From Frankiales bacterium (lineage in GTDB: Bacteria > Actinomycetota > Actinomycetes > Mycobacteriales > SCTD01), in contig JAOPVP010000022.1 of the NCBI GenBank assembly GCA_025966135.1, positions 1 through 64,000 of the forward strand: a stretch of DNA of 64,000 bases, written 5' to 3'. The notes beneath the pieces are model-generated. The model was not told the origin of the DNA, ran no database searches, and saw only the letters and a program-made list of their open reading frames with translations. Shown here piece after piece: positions 37,200-46,288 of the stretch (its first letter is position 1; every line of letters begins with the position of its first letter). Position numbers and translations under genes: made by a program.

Positions 37200-38687
37200 A
37201 TGACAGTCACCGTTACCCGCGACACGGCTGCACGGCAAGAACGCGGCTCCCGGTTGCGTCGCAGCAGCCCGTCCTCGCAGACCCTCATCCTGTTCGTCAT
37301 CCTGACCTGCCAGTTGATGGTCGTGCTCGACGCCACCATCGTGAACGTGGCGCTGCCCGATATCCAGCGCGCGCTGCACTTCTCTCCCGCAAGCCTGTCC
37401 TGGGTGCTCAACGCCTACACCCTGACGTTCGGCGGCCTGCTGCTACTCGGCGCCCGCGCCGGCGACATCTTGGGCCGCCGCCGTACGTTCCTCACCGGCA
37501 TCGGGGTCTTCATCGTTGCCTCACTGGTCGGCGGGTTCGCGCCGTCGGGCGGCTTCCTGCTCGCAGCCCGCGCCGCCCAGGGCATCGGTGGCGCCATCGC
37601 CGCGCCCTCGGCACTGGCCCTGCTGACCACGATGTTCTCCGAAGGTCGCGAACGGATGCGGGCGCTCGGCCTCTACACCGCGGTCTCCATCGGCGGCAGC
37701 GCGGTGGGTCTCGTCGTCGGCGGGATGCTCACGCAGTGGGTCTCGTGGCGTTGGGTGCTGTTCGTCAACGTGCCCATCGGCATCGGCGTCCTGGCCGTGG
37801 GACGCGCGGTGCTTCCCGAGACCCCGCGCCACGAGGGTCGCTTCGACCTCCCGGGTGCGCTCACCTCGACCTTCGGCATGGGCTCGCTCGTCTACGGGTT
37901 CGTGCGGGCCGCGACGGACGGCTGGAGCGATGCCCTCAGCGTGACGGCTTTCGTGGCCGGCGTGGTCCTGCTGGTCGGATTCGTCCACATCGAGAGGCAC
38001 GCGCCCTCGCCCATCACACCCCTTCGCCTGCTGACGGATCGCAACCGCAGTAGTGCCAATGCCGCTCGTGGACTGCTGGTGGCCGGGATGTTCGGCATGT
38101 TCTTCTTCATGACGCAGTTCCTGCAGGACGTCCTCGGCTACAGCCCGCTCAAGACAGGCATCGCGTTCCTGCCCCTGACGGCGACCCTGTTTGCCGCGTC
38201 GCAGCTGAGCTCACGCCTCCTCGTCCACAAGGTCTCCGCGAAGCTGCTGATAGCCGGTGGCATCACGCTGTCGGCCGTGGGTCTGCTGCTTCTGACCCAG
38301 CTCTCGGCGAGCACCGGCTACCCCGAGGTGCTGCTGTCGCTGCTGCTCGTCGGAGCCGGGAACGGCTCGGCCTTCGTACCCCTGACCTCGGCCGCCCTCG
38401 TCGGGGTCGCGCCGGCGGACGCAGGAGCGGCCTCGGGACTGGTCAACGCCGTGCAGCAGGTGGGTGGCGCGCTCGGCGTCGCCGTTCTGGTCACCATCTT
38501 CGGGTCTGCCAGCCGGCACGCGGCCAGCCACCCGCAGCCGGGGTGGAACGCCCTGCAGCAGGCTCACCACGCGTTCGTCTACGGCGCGGACCGGGCGTTC
38601 CTGGCCTCGGCGATGTTCCTGGTCGCGGCCATCGCCCTCATCGCCATCGCGCTCCAAACGCATACGGCGGTCTCCGCCGATCGTTGA
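37200..38687 (+). CDS. MFS drug exporter, DHA2/EmrB-QacA type (14 helices)
   Basis: The 495-residue transporter has the DHA2 hallmarks: VVLDATIVNVALPDIQ in helix 1, the motif A loop GDILGRRRTF, motif C-type GGSAVGLVVGGMLT, and about 14 helices. It would export hydrophobic compounds by proton antiport. ATG 37200 is preferred; GAAGGGATCG lies 14 nt upstream, a weak site. The divergent TetR repressor with operators in the gap suggests drug-inducible expression. Confidence 0.93.
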   Translation: MTVTVTRDTAARQERGSRLRRSSPSSQTLILFVILTCQLMVVLDATIVNVALPDIQRALHFSPASLSWVLNAYTLTFGGLLLLGARAGDILGRRRTFLTGIGVFIVASLVGGFAPSGGFLLAARAAQGIGGAIAAPSALALLTTMFSEGRERMRALGLYTAVSIGGSAVGLVVGGMLTQWVSWRWVLFVNVPIGIGVLAVGRAVLPETPRHEGRFDLPGALTSTFGMGSLVYGFVRAATDGWSDALSVTAFVAGVVLLVGFVHIERHAPSPITPLRLLTDRNRSSANAARGLLVAGMFGMFFFMTQFLQDVLGYSPLKTGIAFLPLTATLFAASQLSSRLLVHKVSAKLLIAGGITLSAVGLLLLTQLSASTGYPEVLLSLLLVGAGNGSAFVPLTSAALVGVAPADAGAASGLVNAVQQVGGALGVAVLVTIFGSASRHAASHPQPGWNALQQAHHAFVYGADRAFLASAMFLVAAIALIAIALQTHTAVSADR

Positions 38688-38803
38688 CCGACCCGTCACG
38701 GACGGGAACCGCCGTACCGAGTCACCGCGCTCTCGATTCACGAGGACACTCAGCTCGTCGGGGACCCGCTACCTCGGATCTGCTGAAACCCGCCAGAACG
38801 CCG

Positions 38804-39940
38804 TCACGGGGTGCGTCTCAGGACCGCGATGAAGTCCCGGGTCGAGGTCGTGTCGTACCGACGGGGTGAGCGCTGCATGTCCGGCAGCAGGTTCGTCGGC
38901 TGCGGGTAGGTGACGAAGCTGGTCCACTCCGGGTTGATGTCGAGCTCCATCGCCCGCACGCTGCCCGCCCGCCGCAGCAGCTCCGCGAGGGTAGCGGCCG
39001 ACAACCGGTTGCCGGAGACGTACACGAGGGCACCCGACGCCGTGACGCCGACTCCGGAGCGCCACACGTAGAGCGCGTTGCCGAGTGTCGCTCCCCAGCG
39101 GCCCTGCGTGTTGACATCGAGGCCGGGTGCGACGCGACCACCGTCGACGAGCAGGTCGAGGTTCTGCCTGACGGCCACCACTGTCGGGCCCGGTCCGACG
39201 TCGCGGCCCCACTGGCCAACGGTGGCACGGCCGTCGCTGCTGATCACCAGCGACGCGGCACCCTGGCGCAGCGCCCGGGCCGTGCGACCTCCCTCGACGA
39301 AGCCACCGCGTGCTGCATCCAACCGGAAGCCGCCGTTGAAGGCCGCCACGAGCGTGGGCCGCTCAGCCGCCGTGATCGCGCTCGGGACGGGCCACCCACC
39401 TCCACCGGGCTCCTGGATCCCGGGGTGAAGGACAAAGCGGAGCAAAGACGGGTCCATCCAGGCCACCCCGGCGGTGTAGGAGGTGTGCACCGCGTCCGGG
39501 CGCAGGAAGGCAACCTGCAGGGCCGGCTGCTGGTTCACGCTGCTGATGACGCGCCAGGTGCCCTCGCCCGGCAGCGCAGGAGAAGCAATCGGGACCAGGG
39601 GGCTGAGCCCGTGCTGGACGGGGCCGACCGGACGAACCACCGGCGGGGCCGACGACAGTGGCGAGTTCTTAGCGGGGGTACCGCCCACCGCCGGAGGGTG
39701 ATAGGTCACACGCTCGATCCGGTCGATGACCGCGGACAGGCCGTGGCTCCGGGCCCATTCCGCGGCGCGCGCAGCCACGCTGTCCGTACCGGGCCCGGTG
39801 AGCGCCCTCCCCAGAGACACGCCAACGAGGAGGAGCAGGCCCACGACCACCAGGCGCACGGCACGCAGCGCGCGGCGACGCCGGCGAGGGGTCGGGTCCG
39901 GCAGGACGTCTTGTGCCGGCCTGATGTCTTCGGCGGTCAC
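38804..39940 (-). CDS. Membrane-anchored phosphodiester glycosidase-like (DUF2233/NAGPA) protein
   Basis: The 378-residue protein has a basic cytoplasmic tail, one helix (RLVVVGLLLLVGVSLG, residues 28-44) and an extracytoplasmic domain with the DUF2233 motifs AAFNGGFRLDAARGG, VYVSGNRLSAATLAELL and MELDINPEWTSFVTY. The family includes the uncovering enzyme of mannose-6-phosphate tagging and bacterial phosphodiester glycosidases that act on cell-envelope glycans. GTG 39940 is the start. It converges with the MFS exporter. Substrate unknown. Confidence 0.87.
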   Translation of the reverse strand: MTAEDIRPAQDVLPDPTPRRRRRALRAVRLVVVGLLLLVGVSLGRALTGPGTDSVAARAAEWARSHGLSAVIDRIERVTYHPPAVGGTPAKNSPLSSAPPVVRPVGPVQHGLSPLVPIASPALPGEGTWRVISSVNQQPALQVAFLRPDAVHTSYTAGVAWMDPSLLRFVLHPGIQEPGGGGWPVPSAITAAERPTLVAAFNGGFRLDAARGGFVEGGRTARALRQGAASLVISSDGRATVGQWGRDVGPGPTVVAVRQNLDLLVDGGRVAPGLDVNTQGRWGATLGNALYVWRSGVGVTASGALVYVSGNRLSAATLAELLRRAGSVRAMELDINPEWTSFVTYPQPTNLLPDMQRSPRRYDTTSTRDFIAVLRRTP

Positions 39941-40130
39941 GCTGCTCCGATACCGGCCAGGAGCGACACCGGCCCGAGCACTGCTTCGAGGAGGCTCACT
40001 GCCACACGGTCCAGCCCCCAGCCTTGATGCAACCTGAATGTCGCTGCCAGCGCCCTCACAGGCACCTGTGCGGAGACACCAAGTGAACCAAGTGATCCTG
40101 GACCGGACTCAGGTGCAGGAGGAGGTTGCC

Positions 40131-40502
40131 GTGGCGCTACTGGACGGGTCATGCGACAGGCCCAGCACCTTGCCCGTTGTGCGACTTCTGCCTGATACGG
40201 GTGTTCTGCTGGACGCGCTACCCGGCTACTGGGACGCGCAGCTGGTCGCGACGCCGGCCGACCTGGTGGACGCGGCTCTCGTGGTGACCCGCACGGACGA
40301 TCCCGAGACCGTCCGGCTGCTGTGTGACTCCCTGCCAGCGGCTCACGTACTCGTTCTGGTCTCGCCAGGGTGTCCGACGGAGACCGTCGTCGCCGTGCTG
40401 GAGGCCGGCGCCGACGGTTGCCTACGCGGGACCAACGCAGCGGAGGTCAACGGGCACTTGATCGCCATGGAGCGTCGGGTGACCCTCCAGGCCCGGCGAT
40501 GA
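40131..40502 (+). CDS. Receiver-like (pseudo-receiver) protein without output domain
   Basis: AGGAGG at 40118-40125 points to GTG 40131 and a 123-residue protein; GTG 40083 (GGAGA upstream) is an alternative. The fold pattern is that of a response-regulator receiver: ALVVTRTDDPETVRLL, HVLVLVSPG and ETVVAVLEAGADGCLRG, the last matching the conserved AGADGYL/LxK region. The phospho-acceptor Asp is not at the expected strand end (DAALVVTR has none), so phosphorylation is unlikely. No DNA-binding domain follows. Possible phospho-independent partner; no obvious partner gene nearby. Confidence 0.6.
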   Translation: MALLDGSCDRPSTLPVVRLLPDTGVLLDALPGYWDAQLVATPADLVDAALVVTRTDDPETVRLLCDSLPAAHVLVLVSPGCPTETVVAVLEAGADGCLRGTNAAEVNGHLIAMERRVTLQARR

Positions 40503-40784
40503 CCTCGGTCGAAGCCGCCTCCCCGGAACCTTGCTCCGATCCACCCTGACCATCGACCTGGAGGTTGACGGCTGCGACGCGTCCACGCCCCGGTGCTCGC
40601 CGACACGGGCTGCAGTGGTCGTTTGCGCGCCGTCAGGTCGTTTCGACGACCTCACGTCCGGCCCGCACTGACCAGGACCGTTCAGACCCCCGTCATTCAG
40701 GCACCGTGCATGTCGGGCGAGGCACGGTCAGTGTGGCGCGTCGAAGCGCCACACCAGCGGCCGAGCACGAGAGGGGTAGCTCTG

Positions 40785-41942
40785 ATGGGGGCCGGCGTAC
40801 TGACGCGGCCCGGGCAACCCGGCTCACGCGACGCGCGGGTGCAGAGCACGTCGACCCTGACCCGTCGACGTGCCTGGTGGCTGCTTTCGGGATGGACGCT
40901 CTTCTGGGCCCTGGTGCACACGCCCGGCGGCGGCTACTCCTGGCACTACTTCAGCTTGGCTGCACGCCTCCTGACGGGCAGCGGCCCGGCAAGCGGCCTC
41001 CACGTCTACGCCGCCCACCCCGAACTCCAGATCGGCCCGCTCGCGATGGCGGTCGCGGTTCCGATCCGCGCCCTCGACCCAGCCCTGGGACGTGTCATCG
41101 CGCCGCTGCTCCTGACCGCCACCGGCCCGTTGCTGCTGGCCTGGCTGGTCCGCGCCCGCGAGCGGTATGTCGCTGCCACCTCGCCTCTGCTTCTGCTGTC
41201 CTCCGGGGTGCTGCTCCTGCCGGTCTGGACGGAGGTGACGACGCACTACACGCACCTCGATGACGTCCTCGCCCTGGCCTTCGCTGCCGGCGCCGCGGTC
41301 GCGGCTCGGTACGGGAGCGCACCAGTGACCGGCCTGCTGCTCGCGGCGGCCGTCGACTCCAAGCCGTGGGCAGCAGGCTTTGCGGCACTGCTGCTCGTCC
41401 TACCCCGGCACCGGCGCGCCGCAGCCGTGGTCGTACTCGCTGTCGGTGTCGCCGTGGCGTGGCTGCCGTTCATCCTTGGCGACCCTGGGACCTTGTCCCT
41501 CACGCACTTCAGCATCGACAACGTCGACGACTCCGCCTTGCGGGCCCTCGGCGTCACGTCGGCCGGAACCCCGTCGTGGGACCGTCCCGCGCAGCTGCTG
41601 CTCGGCCTGACTGCGGCCGTGCTCGCCCTGCGCCGCGGCCGCTGGCAGCACGTCCTGCTCGTGGTCGTCGCGGCCCGGCTGCTGCTCGACCCGGAGACCT
41701 ATCCCTACTACACCTCAGGGCTCGTCCTCGCGGCTGTCGTCGCCGACCTGTTCAGCAACGACCGGAGGCTGCCCCTATGGACTCTGGGAACCGCGTCCTG
41801 GTACGTGATCAACGAGTTCGCCTTGCCGATCGCGCCACCCGCGGCACTGGGCTTCTTGCGGCTTGCCGTGTGCCTCACGCTGCTAGTCGCTGCCAGCCTC
41901 CTTCCGGCAAGGCCCGAGCTCCCTTCGGGTGACCTCAGGTAG
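40785..41942 (+). CDS. Membrane glycosyltransferase-like protein (GT87/DUF2029-type)
   Basis: The 385-residue protein starts at ATG 40785 with GAGAGGGG upstream. It has roughly ten hydrophobic helices and the layout of polyprenyl-phosphate-dependent mannosyltransferases (WHYFSLAARLLTG, LLLAAAVDSKPWAAGFA, LDPETYPYYTSGLVLA). DSKPWA parallels the SxKP loop of GT87 enzymes. The acceptor is unknown; cell-envelope glycan or lipoglycan synthesis is likely. Its stop lies inside a 13-bp tandem repeat shared with the convergent zur gene. Confidence 0.75.
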   Translation: MGAGVLTRPGQPGSRDARVQSTSTLTRRRAWWLLSGWTLFWALVHTPGGGYSWHYFSLAARLLTGSGPASGLHVYAAHPELQIGPLAMAVAVPIRALDPALGRVIAPLLLTATGPLLLAWLVRARERYVAATSPLLLLSSGVLLLPVWTEVTTHYTHLDDVLALAFAAGAAVAARYGSAPVTGLLLAAAVDSKPWAAGFAALLLVLPRHRRAAAVVVLAVGVAVAWLPFILGDPGTLSLTHFSIDNVDDSALRALGVTSAGTPSWDRPAQLLLGLTAAVLALRRGRWQHVLLVVVAARLLLDPETYPYYTSGLVLAAVVADLFSNDRRLPLWTLGTASWYVINEFALPIAPPAALGFLRLAVCLTLLVAASLLPARPELPSGDLR

Positions 41943-41970
41943 CGATGTCAGGTAGCGATGTCAGGTAGCG
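41935..41970. repeat. 13-bp tandem repeat at a convergent gene junction
   Basis: TCAGGTAGCGATG repeats at 41935-41947, 41948-41960 and partly at 41961-41970. The first copy supplies the TAG stop of the plus-strand gene; the TCA of the third copy is the TGA stop of the minus-strand zur gene. Confidence 0.85.
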
Positions 41971-42398
41971 CAGCCCCGACAGGTGCCGAACACCTCGACG
42001 GTGTGGGACACGTCAGTGAAGCCTGCCTTCTCGGCGACCTTGGCAGCCCAGCTCTCGACCTCTGGGCCATCGACCTCGACGGTCGCACCGCATCCCCGGC
42101 AGACCAGGTGGTGGTGATGACCGTTGTCCGCGCACAAGCGGTAGACCACCTCGCCGTCGCCGTTGTGCAGCACGTCGAGCACGCCCGCTTCTGTGAGCTG
42201 GGTGAGGTGGCGGTACACCGTGGTCAGGCCGACGGCTTGCCCCTGGCTGCGGAGATCGGCGTACAGGTCTTGCGCGCTCCGGAAGCCCGCCGCGGAGGCC
42301 AGGGCAGCCTCGACCGCAGCCGCCTGGCGGGTCGACCGGACGGCTGTCGAGCGTGCAGCCGTCGTACCCGCAGGTGCGGTCGGTAGCCGCTTGGCCAT
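41961..42398 (-). CDS. zur: Fur-family zinc uptake regulator Zur
   Basis: The 145-residue Fur-family protein has the helix-turn-helix around LTTVYRHLTQLTEAGVL, the metal-binding HHHHLVCRGCGATVEV and the second Cys pair GTCRGCAT. These Cys pairs form the structural zinc site. Context decides the sub-family: the gene overlaps an ArsR/SmtB gene (TGATG) exactly as in the mycobacterial smtB-zur operon, and zinc transport genes lie divergent to it. GTG 42401 is an alternative start. Predicted to repress the zinc importer when zinc is plentiful. Confidence 0.9.
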   Translation of the reverse strand: MAKRLPTAPAGTTAARSTAVRSTRQAAAVEAALASAAGFRSAQDLYADLRSQGQAVGLTTVYRHLTQLTEAGVLDVLHNGDGEVVYRLCADNGHHHHLVCRGCGATVEVDGPEVESWAAKVAEKAGFTDVSHTVEVFGTCRGCAT

Positions 42399-42763
42399 CA
42401 CGCTGTGAGCCTCCCCCCGCGTAGCGGCTCCTCACGGGTGTGGGCCAGAGAGTTCCACACGATCTGCAGGATGTGGTCGTCCGAGAGGTGGTAGGCCACC
42501 TCTCGGCCGCGCCGCTGGGCGACGACCAGTCCGACCTCGCGGAGCGTTCTGAGGTGCTGCGACACCAGCGGCTGCGACACCTCCAAGGCGTCGACGAGCT
42601 GATGCACGCACCGTGGCCCAGCCCCCAGCAGGTCGAGCAGCGCGAGGCGTACCGGCGTCGACAGGGCCTTGAGCAGCTCAGCGGCCGCGGCGTAGTCGGC
42701 CAGCACCATCTCCGCCGGCTCCGGCTCGCTGCACGCCGGCGGCGCCCATGCGTCCTCGTGCAT
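42398..42763 (-). CDS. smtB: ArsR/SmtB-family zinc-responsive repressor
   Basis: The 121-residue regulator begins at ATG 42763 with GGGAGGA upstream. The helix-turn-helix reads DALEVSQPLVSQHLRTL, and the last helix contains DDHILQIVWNSLAH, matching the alpha-5 zinc site of SmtB/CzrA. In mycobacteria such a repressor is released by zinc and controls itself and zur. Divergent from znuA with a 67-bp gap; this gap should hold operators for SmtB and Zur, though I could not fix a clear palindrome in it. Confidence 0.88.
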   Translation of the reverse strand: MHEDAWAPPACSEPEPAEMVLADYAAAAELLKALSTPVRLALLDLLGAGPRCVHQLVDALEVSQPLVSQHLRTLREVGLVVAQRRGREVAYHLSDDHILQIVWNSLAHTREEPLRGGRLTA

Positions 42764-42830
42764 TGGTCCTCCCGGTCAGTCGCGCCTAGTCTGCTAACAG
42801 TAACCGAAACCATTCCCAACAAGGACGGTC

Positions 42831-43760
42831 ATGGCTCTCAGCTCGCGTACTTCCCTCGCCGCCGCGCTCACGGCGCTGTTGGCTGGCGTGGTCCTGTCCG
42901 GGTGCTCCACCAACAGCACCACCACCACCGGGAGCAGCTCGGGCGTCCTCAACGTCGTCGCAGCGGAGAACTTCTGGGGAAGCCTTGCCAGCCAGGTCGG
43001 CGGGACGCACGTCAAGGTCACCAACATCATCAACAGTCCCGACGCGGATCCGCACAGCTACGAACCGACGGCCGCTGACGCCCGCGCGGTGAGCACCGCG
43101 GACCTGGTGCTGGTGAACGGCATCGGCTATGACAGCTGGGCCGGCAAACTCGTGGACGCCAATCCGCGCAGCAGTCGGACCCTCCTTGACGTCGGAAAGG
43201 TCCTTGGCATCCCCGACAACGGCAACCCGCACCGCTGGTACTCACCCGCCGACGTCCGCACCGTCATCGCGACGATCACCAAGGACCTGTCGGCGCTGGC
43301 CCCTGCCGACGCCAAGACGTTCCAGGCGCAGGAGCAGACCTTGCTCGCCACCACCCTCAAGCCGTACTTCGACACCATCGCCGCCATCAAGACCCGCTAC
43401 GCGGGAACGCCGGTCGGGGCCTCGGAGAGCATCTTCGCCCCACTCGCCGATGGGCTCGGCCTGAAGCTCCTCACTCCCCCTTCCTTCCTGACCGCGATCA
43501 GCGAGGGCACCGACCCCACCTCGCGGGACAAGCTGACCATCGACGCCCAGATCGCCCAGCACCAGATCAAGCTCTTCGTCTACAACAGCCAGAACGCCAC
43601 GCCGGACATCCAGCAGCAGGTCAAGGCCGCGCAGGCCGCGGGCATCCCGGTGGACACCGTGACCGAGACGCTCACCCCGGCCGGGGCGTCGTTTCAGCAG
43701 TGGCAGGTCGGTCAGCTGGGCAGGCTGAAGGACGCGCTGGCACGCGGCACCGGGCGATGA
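42831..43760 (+). CDS. znuA: Zinc ABC transporter substrate-binding lipoprotein
   Basis: The 309-residue protein has a lipobox (VVLSGC), a Thr/Ser linker and the ZnuA-type TroA fold: NVVAAENFWGSLASQVGG, DPHSYEPTAADARAV and NGIGYDSWAGKL. His ligands appear in DPHSYEP and GNPHRWY. It binds zinc (or manganese; zinc is favoured by the adjacent zur) outside the membrane and hands it to the permeases. The stop overlaps the ATPase start as ATGA. Confidence 0.92.
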   Translation: MALSSRTSLAAALTALLAGVVLSGCSTNSTTTTGSSSGVLNVVAAENFWGSLASQVGGTHVKVTNIINSPDADPHSYEPTAADARAVSTADLVLVNGIGYDSWAGKLVDANPRSSRTLLDVGKVLGIPDNGNPHRWYSPADVRTVIATITKDLSALAPADAKTFQAQEQTLLATTLKPYFDTIAAIKTRYAGTPVGASESIFAPLADGLGLKLLTPPSFLTAISEGTDPTSRDKLTIDAQIAQHQIKLFVYNSQNATPDIQQQVKAAQAAGIPVDTVTETLTPAGASFQQWQVGQLGRLKDALARGTGR

Positions 43761-44563
43761 CCGCAGCCCTCGAGTTGCGTGCCGGCGCTCTCGCCGTCGG
43801 CGGGCGCCTGCTGTGGTCCGAGCTGGAGCTGACCGTCGAGCCGGGTGAGTTCCTCGCCGTGCTCGGACCCAACGGCGTCGGCAAGTCCTCTCTGCTCAAC
43901 GTGGTCCTGGGTCTGCGGCAGCTGCAACGCGGAGAGGTGACCGTCCTCGGCGGAGCGCCCCGTGACGCGGTGGACCGGGTCGGGTACCTGCCTCAGCGAC
44001 GCAACTTCGACCCGAGCGTGCGCATCCGAGGACTGGACATCGTCCGGCTCGGCGTCGATGGGCACCGCTGGGGCGTACCGTTCCCGGGCCGCGCCTCGCG
44101 GGAGACGTGGCGCTGGGTGCGCGAGCTGGTGGATGACGTCGGCGCCTCCGCGTACGCCGACCGCCCGATCGGGCAGCTCTCCGGCGGCGAGCAACAGCGG
44201 CTGCTCATCGCTCAGGCACTCGCCCGCCGCCCCGAGCTGCTGCTGCTCGACGAGCCCCTGGACTCCCTCGACCTGCCCAACCAGGCCGCCGTCGCACAAC
44301 TGGTCAGCAAGCTCTGCACGGAGCGCGGCGTCGCGGTCGTCATGGTCGCCCACGACGTCAACCCGATCCTCCCCTACCTCGACAAGGTCACCTACCTGGC
44401 ACCGGGCGGGGCGGCATGCGGAACCCCGCAGGACGTCATCACCTCAGAGACGCTCACCGGACTGTTCGGTGTGTCCATCGAGGTGCTGCGCGCCAGCGAC
44501 GGCCGCCTCGTGGTCGTCGGTCAGCCCGAAGCGCCCGCGCTCCACGGAGACCGGCACCACTGA
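43757..44563 (+). CDS. znuC: Zinc ABC transporter ATP-binding protein
   Basis: The 268-residue ATPase has Walker A GPNGVGKSS, signature LSGGEQQR, Walker B LLLLDEPLDSLD and the H-loop MVAHDVN. It overlaps znuA (ATGA) and the first permease (TGATG). It energises import by the two membrane proteins downstream. Confidence 0.95.
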   Translation: MTAALELRAGALAVGGRLLWSELELTVEPGEFLAVLGPNGVGKSSLLNVVLGLRQLQRGEVTVLGGAPRDAVDRVGYLPQRRNFDPSVRIRGLDIVRLGVDGHRWGVPFPGRASRETWRWVRELVDDVGASAYADRPIGQLSGGEQQRLLIAQALARRPELLLLDEPLDSLDLPNQAAVAQLVSKLCTERGVAVVMVAHDVNPILPYLDKVTYLAPGGAACGTPQDVITSETLTGLFGVSIEVLRASDGRLVVVGQPEAPALHGDRHH

Positions 44564-45369
44564 TGCTTTCTGAGATGTTCTCTTTCCCCTTCATGGTCAA
44601 CGCGTACCGGGCGGGCACCATCGTGGCCGTCCTCGCCGGCGCGGTCGGGTACCTCATGGTGCTGCGGCAGCAGAGCTTCGTGGGCCACACCCTGTCCGCC
44701 GTCGGCTTCCCCGGCGCCGCCGGCGCTCTGCTGCTCGGGCTGACGGCGCCGCTCGGCTACTACGCGTTCTGCCTGGTCGCCGCCCTCGTCATCTCACGCG
44801 TGCATCACGCCGAGCGGAGCGCGCAGGCCGCTGTCGTCGGGACAGTGCAGGCCTTCGCCCTCGCCAGCGGTTACCTGTTCGTGGTCCTCTACAAAGGCGT
44901 GCTCAGCGGCACGACCGCGCTGCTGTTCGGAAGCTTCCTCGGCATCACCTCGACGCAGGTCGTCGTGATGGCCGGCGTCGCCACCGTCCTGCTGACTGCC
45001 CTCGTCATCCTCGGACGACCCTTGCTGTTCGCCTCGCTGGACCCCGATGCTGCCCGCGCCGCCGGGGTCCCGGTAGCACTCCTGGACCTGCTGTTCCTAC
45101 TGCTGCTCGGTGCCACCGCTGCCGGCGTCGTGCAGATCACCGGGTCCCTGATGGTGTTCACCCTGCTGGTGCTCCCGGCTGCGGCCGCGCGCGAGCTCAG
45201 CTGCCGACCCGGGCGGGCCCTGGCCACGAGCATCCTGATCGCCCTGCTCGTCACGTGGACCGCGCTGGCCGTCGCGTACAGCTCGCCGTACCCGCTTGGC
45301 TTTTGGCTCTCCACCTTGGCTTTTGGGACCTTCCTGGCGGCCAAGGCAGTCTCCCGGGTGCGTGCCTGA
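44563..45369 (+). CDS. znuB: Zinc ABC transporter permease (first)
   Basis: The 268-residue protein has seven to eight helices and the ABC-3 family pattern FVGHTLSAVGFPGAAGALL, FGSFLGIT and VVQITGSLMVFTLLVLPAAAA. It starts inside TGATG overlap with the ATPase gene, and its stop overlaps the start of the second permease. Two different permeases are encoded, suggesting a heterodimer. Confidence 0.92.
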   Translation: MLSEMFSFPFMVNAYRAGTIVAVLAGAVGYLMVLRQQSFVGHTLSAVGFPGAAGALLLGLTAPLGYYAFCLVAALVISRVHHAERSAQAAVVGTVQAFALASGYLFVVLYKGVLSGTTALLFGSFLGITSTQVVVMAGVATVLLTALVILGRPLLFASLDPDAARAAGVPVALLDLLFLLLLGATAAGVVQITGSLMVFTLLVLPAAAARELSCRPGRALATSILIALLVTWTALAVAYSSPYPLGFWLSTLAFGTFLAAKAVSRVRA

Positions 45370-46214
45370 TGCTCACCCAGCCCTTCATGCAGCACGCCCT
45401 TCTCGCCGGCACGCCGATCGCGCTCGCCGCCGGCCTGGTGGGATGGTTCCTGGTGCTGCGCGCCCAGGTCTTCACGGCCGACGCACTGAGCCACGTCGCC
45501 TTCACCGGGGCCCTCGCCGCGCTCGCCGTCGGCATCGATCCGCGCCTGGGCCTGTTCGCCATCACCATCGCCGTAGGGCTCGCCCTGTCCGGCCTTGGCC
45601 CTCGCGGACAACCCGACGACACCATCATCGGCGGCGTGTTTGCCTGGGTGCTCGGGCTCGGCGTGCTGTTCCTAAGCATCTACACCAGCGGCAGCAGCGG
45701 CGGGAACGGCACCGCCGCCGTCGCGGTGCTCTTCGGCTCCGTCCTCGGACTGAGCCACGACCGTGCCCTCGTCGCCGCCCTCATCGCCGTCGTGTGCTTC
45801 CTGGCGATGCTGGCCCTCGCACGACCGCTGCTGATGGCCAGCATCGACCCCCGCGTCGCCGCGGCCCGCCGCCTTCCCGTCCGGCTCCTCGGTGCGGCTT
45901 TCCTCGGCGTCGTCGCGACCACCGCCGCCGAAGCCAGCCAGGTGGTCGGTGCCCTGCTCATCCTCGGTCTCGTGACAGCGCCGGCGGCCACCGCCAGTCG
46001 GCTCAGCACCCACCCGTACCGCGCCATGGCCCTGTCCTGCGCGCTCGCGGTCGGCGCCACCTGGGCCGGCCTCTTCTTGAGCTTCTACCTGCCGTCGACA
46101 CCGCCCAGCTTCGCCATCCTCGCGGTCGCGACCGCGGCCTTCATCCTGACGTTTGCCCCCTGGCGGCACCATGCGGTGCTGGCGCTGGTGCACGGCCGGA
46201 GGTCGGAGGCATAG
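45369..46214 (+). CDS. znuB: Zinc ABC transporter permease (second)
   Basis: The 281-residue protein belongs to the same ABC-3 family (FTADALSHVAFTGALAAL, GSVLGLSHDRALV, SQVVGALLILGLVTAPAAT). It overlaps the first permease by TGATG. With GGVFAWVLGLG and a central loop of Ser/Gly (TSGSSGGNGT) it differs enough from its partner for a heterodimeric channel. Last gene of the zinc import operon. Confidence 0.92.
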   Translation: MLTQPFMQHALLAGTPIALAAGLVGWFLVLRAQVFTADALSHVAFTGALAALAVGIDPRLGLFAITIAVGLALSGLGPRGQPDDTIIGGVFAWVLGLGVLFLSIYTSGSSGGNGTAAVAVLFGSVLGLSHDRALVAALIAVVCFLAMLALARPLLMASIDPRVAAARRLPVRLLGAAFLGVVATTAAEASQVVGALLILGLVTAPAATASRLSTHPYRAMALSCALAVGATWAGLFLSFYLPSTPPSFAILAVATAAFILTFAPWRHHAVLALVHGRRSEA

Positions 46215-46288
46215 TGAAAGTTCCCCTCCGGCGGACACAGGCGAGTTGGCACTGCGTGCGGAGCGGCTCGTCGAAGAAGGAGAGCAGG

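Noticed and set aside
38691..38705. CCCGT-CACGG-ACGGG hairpin after the MFS gene
   Set aside because: Only a 5-bp stem without a T run; too weak to call a terminator.
42764..42830. Explicit Zur or SmtB operator
   Set aside because: The stretch has A-rich sequence but no palindrome that I can match to the known consensus.
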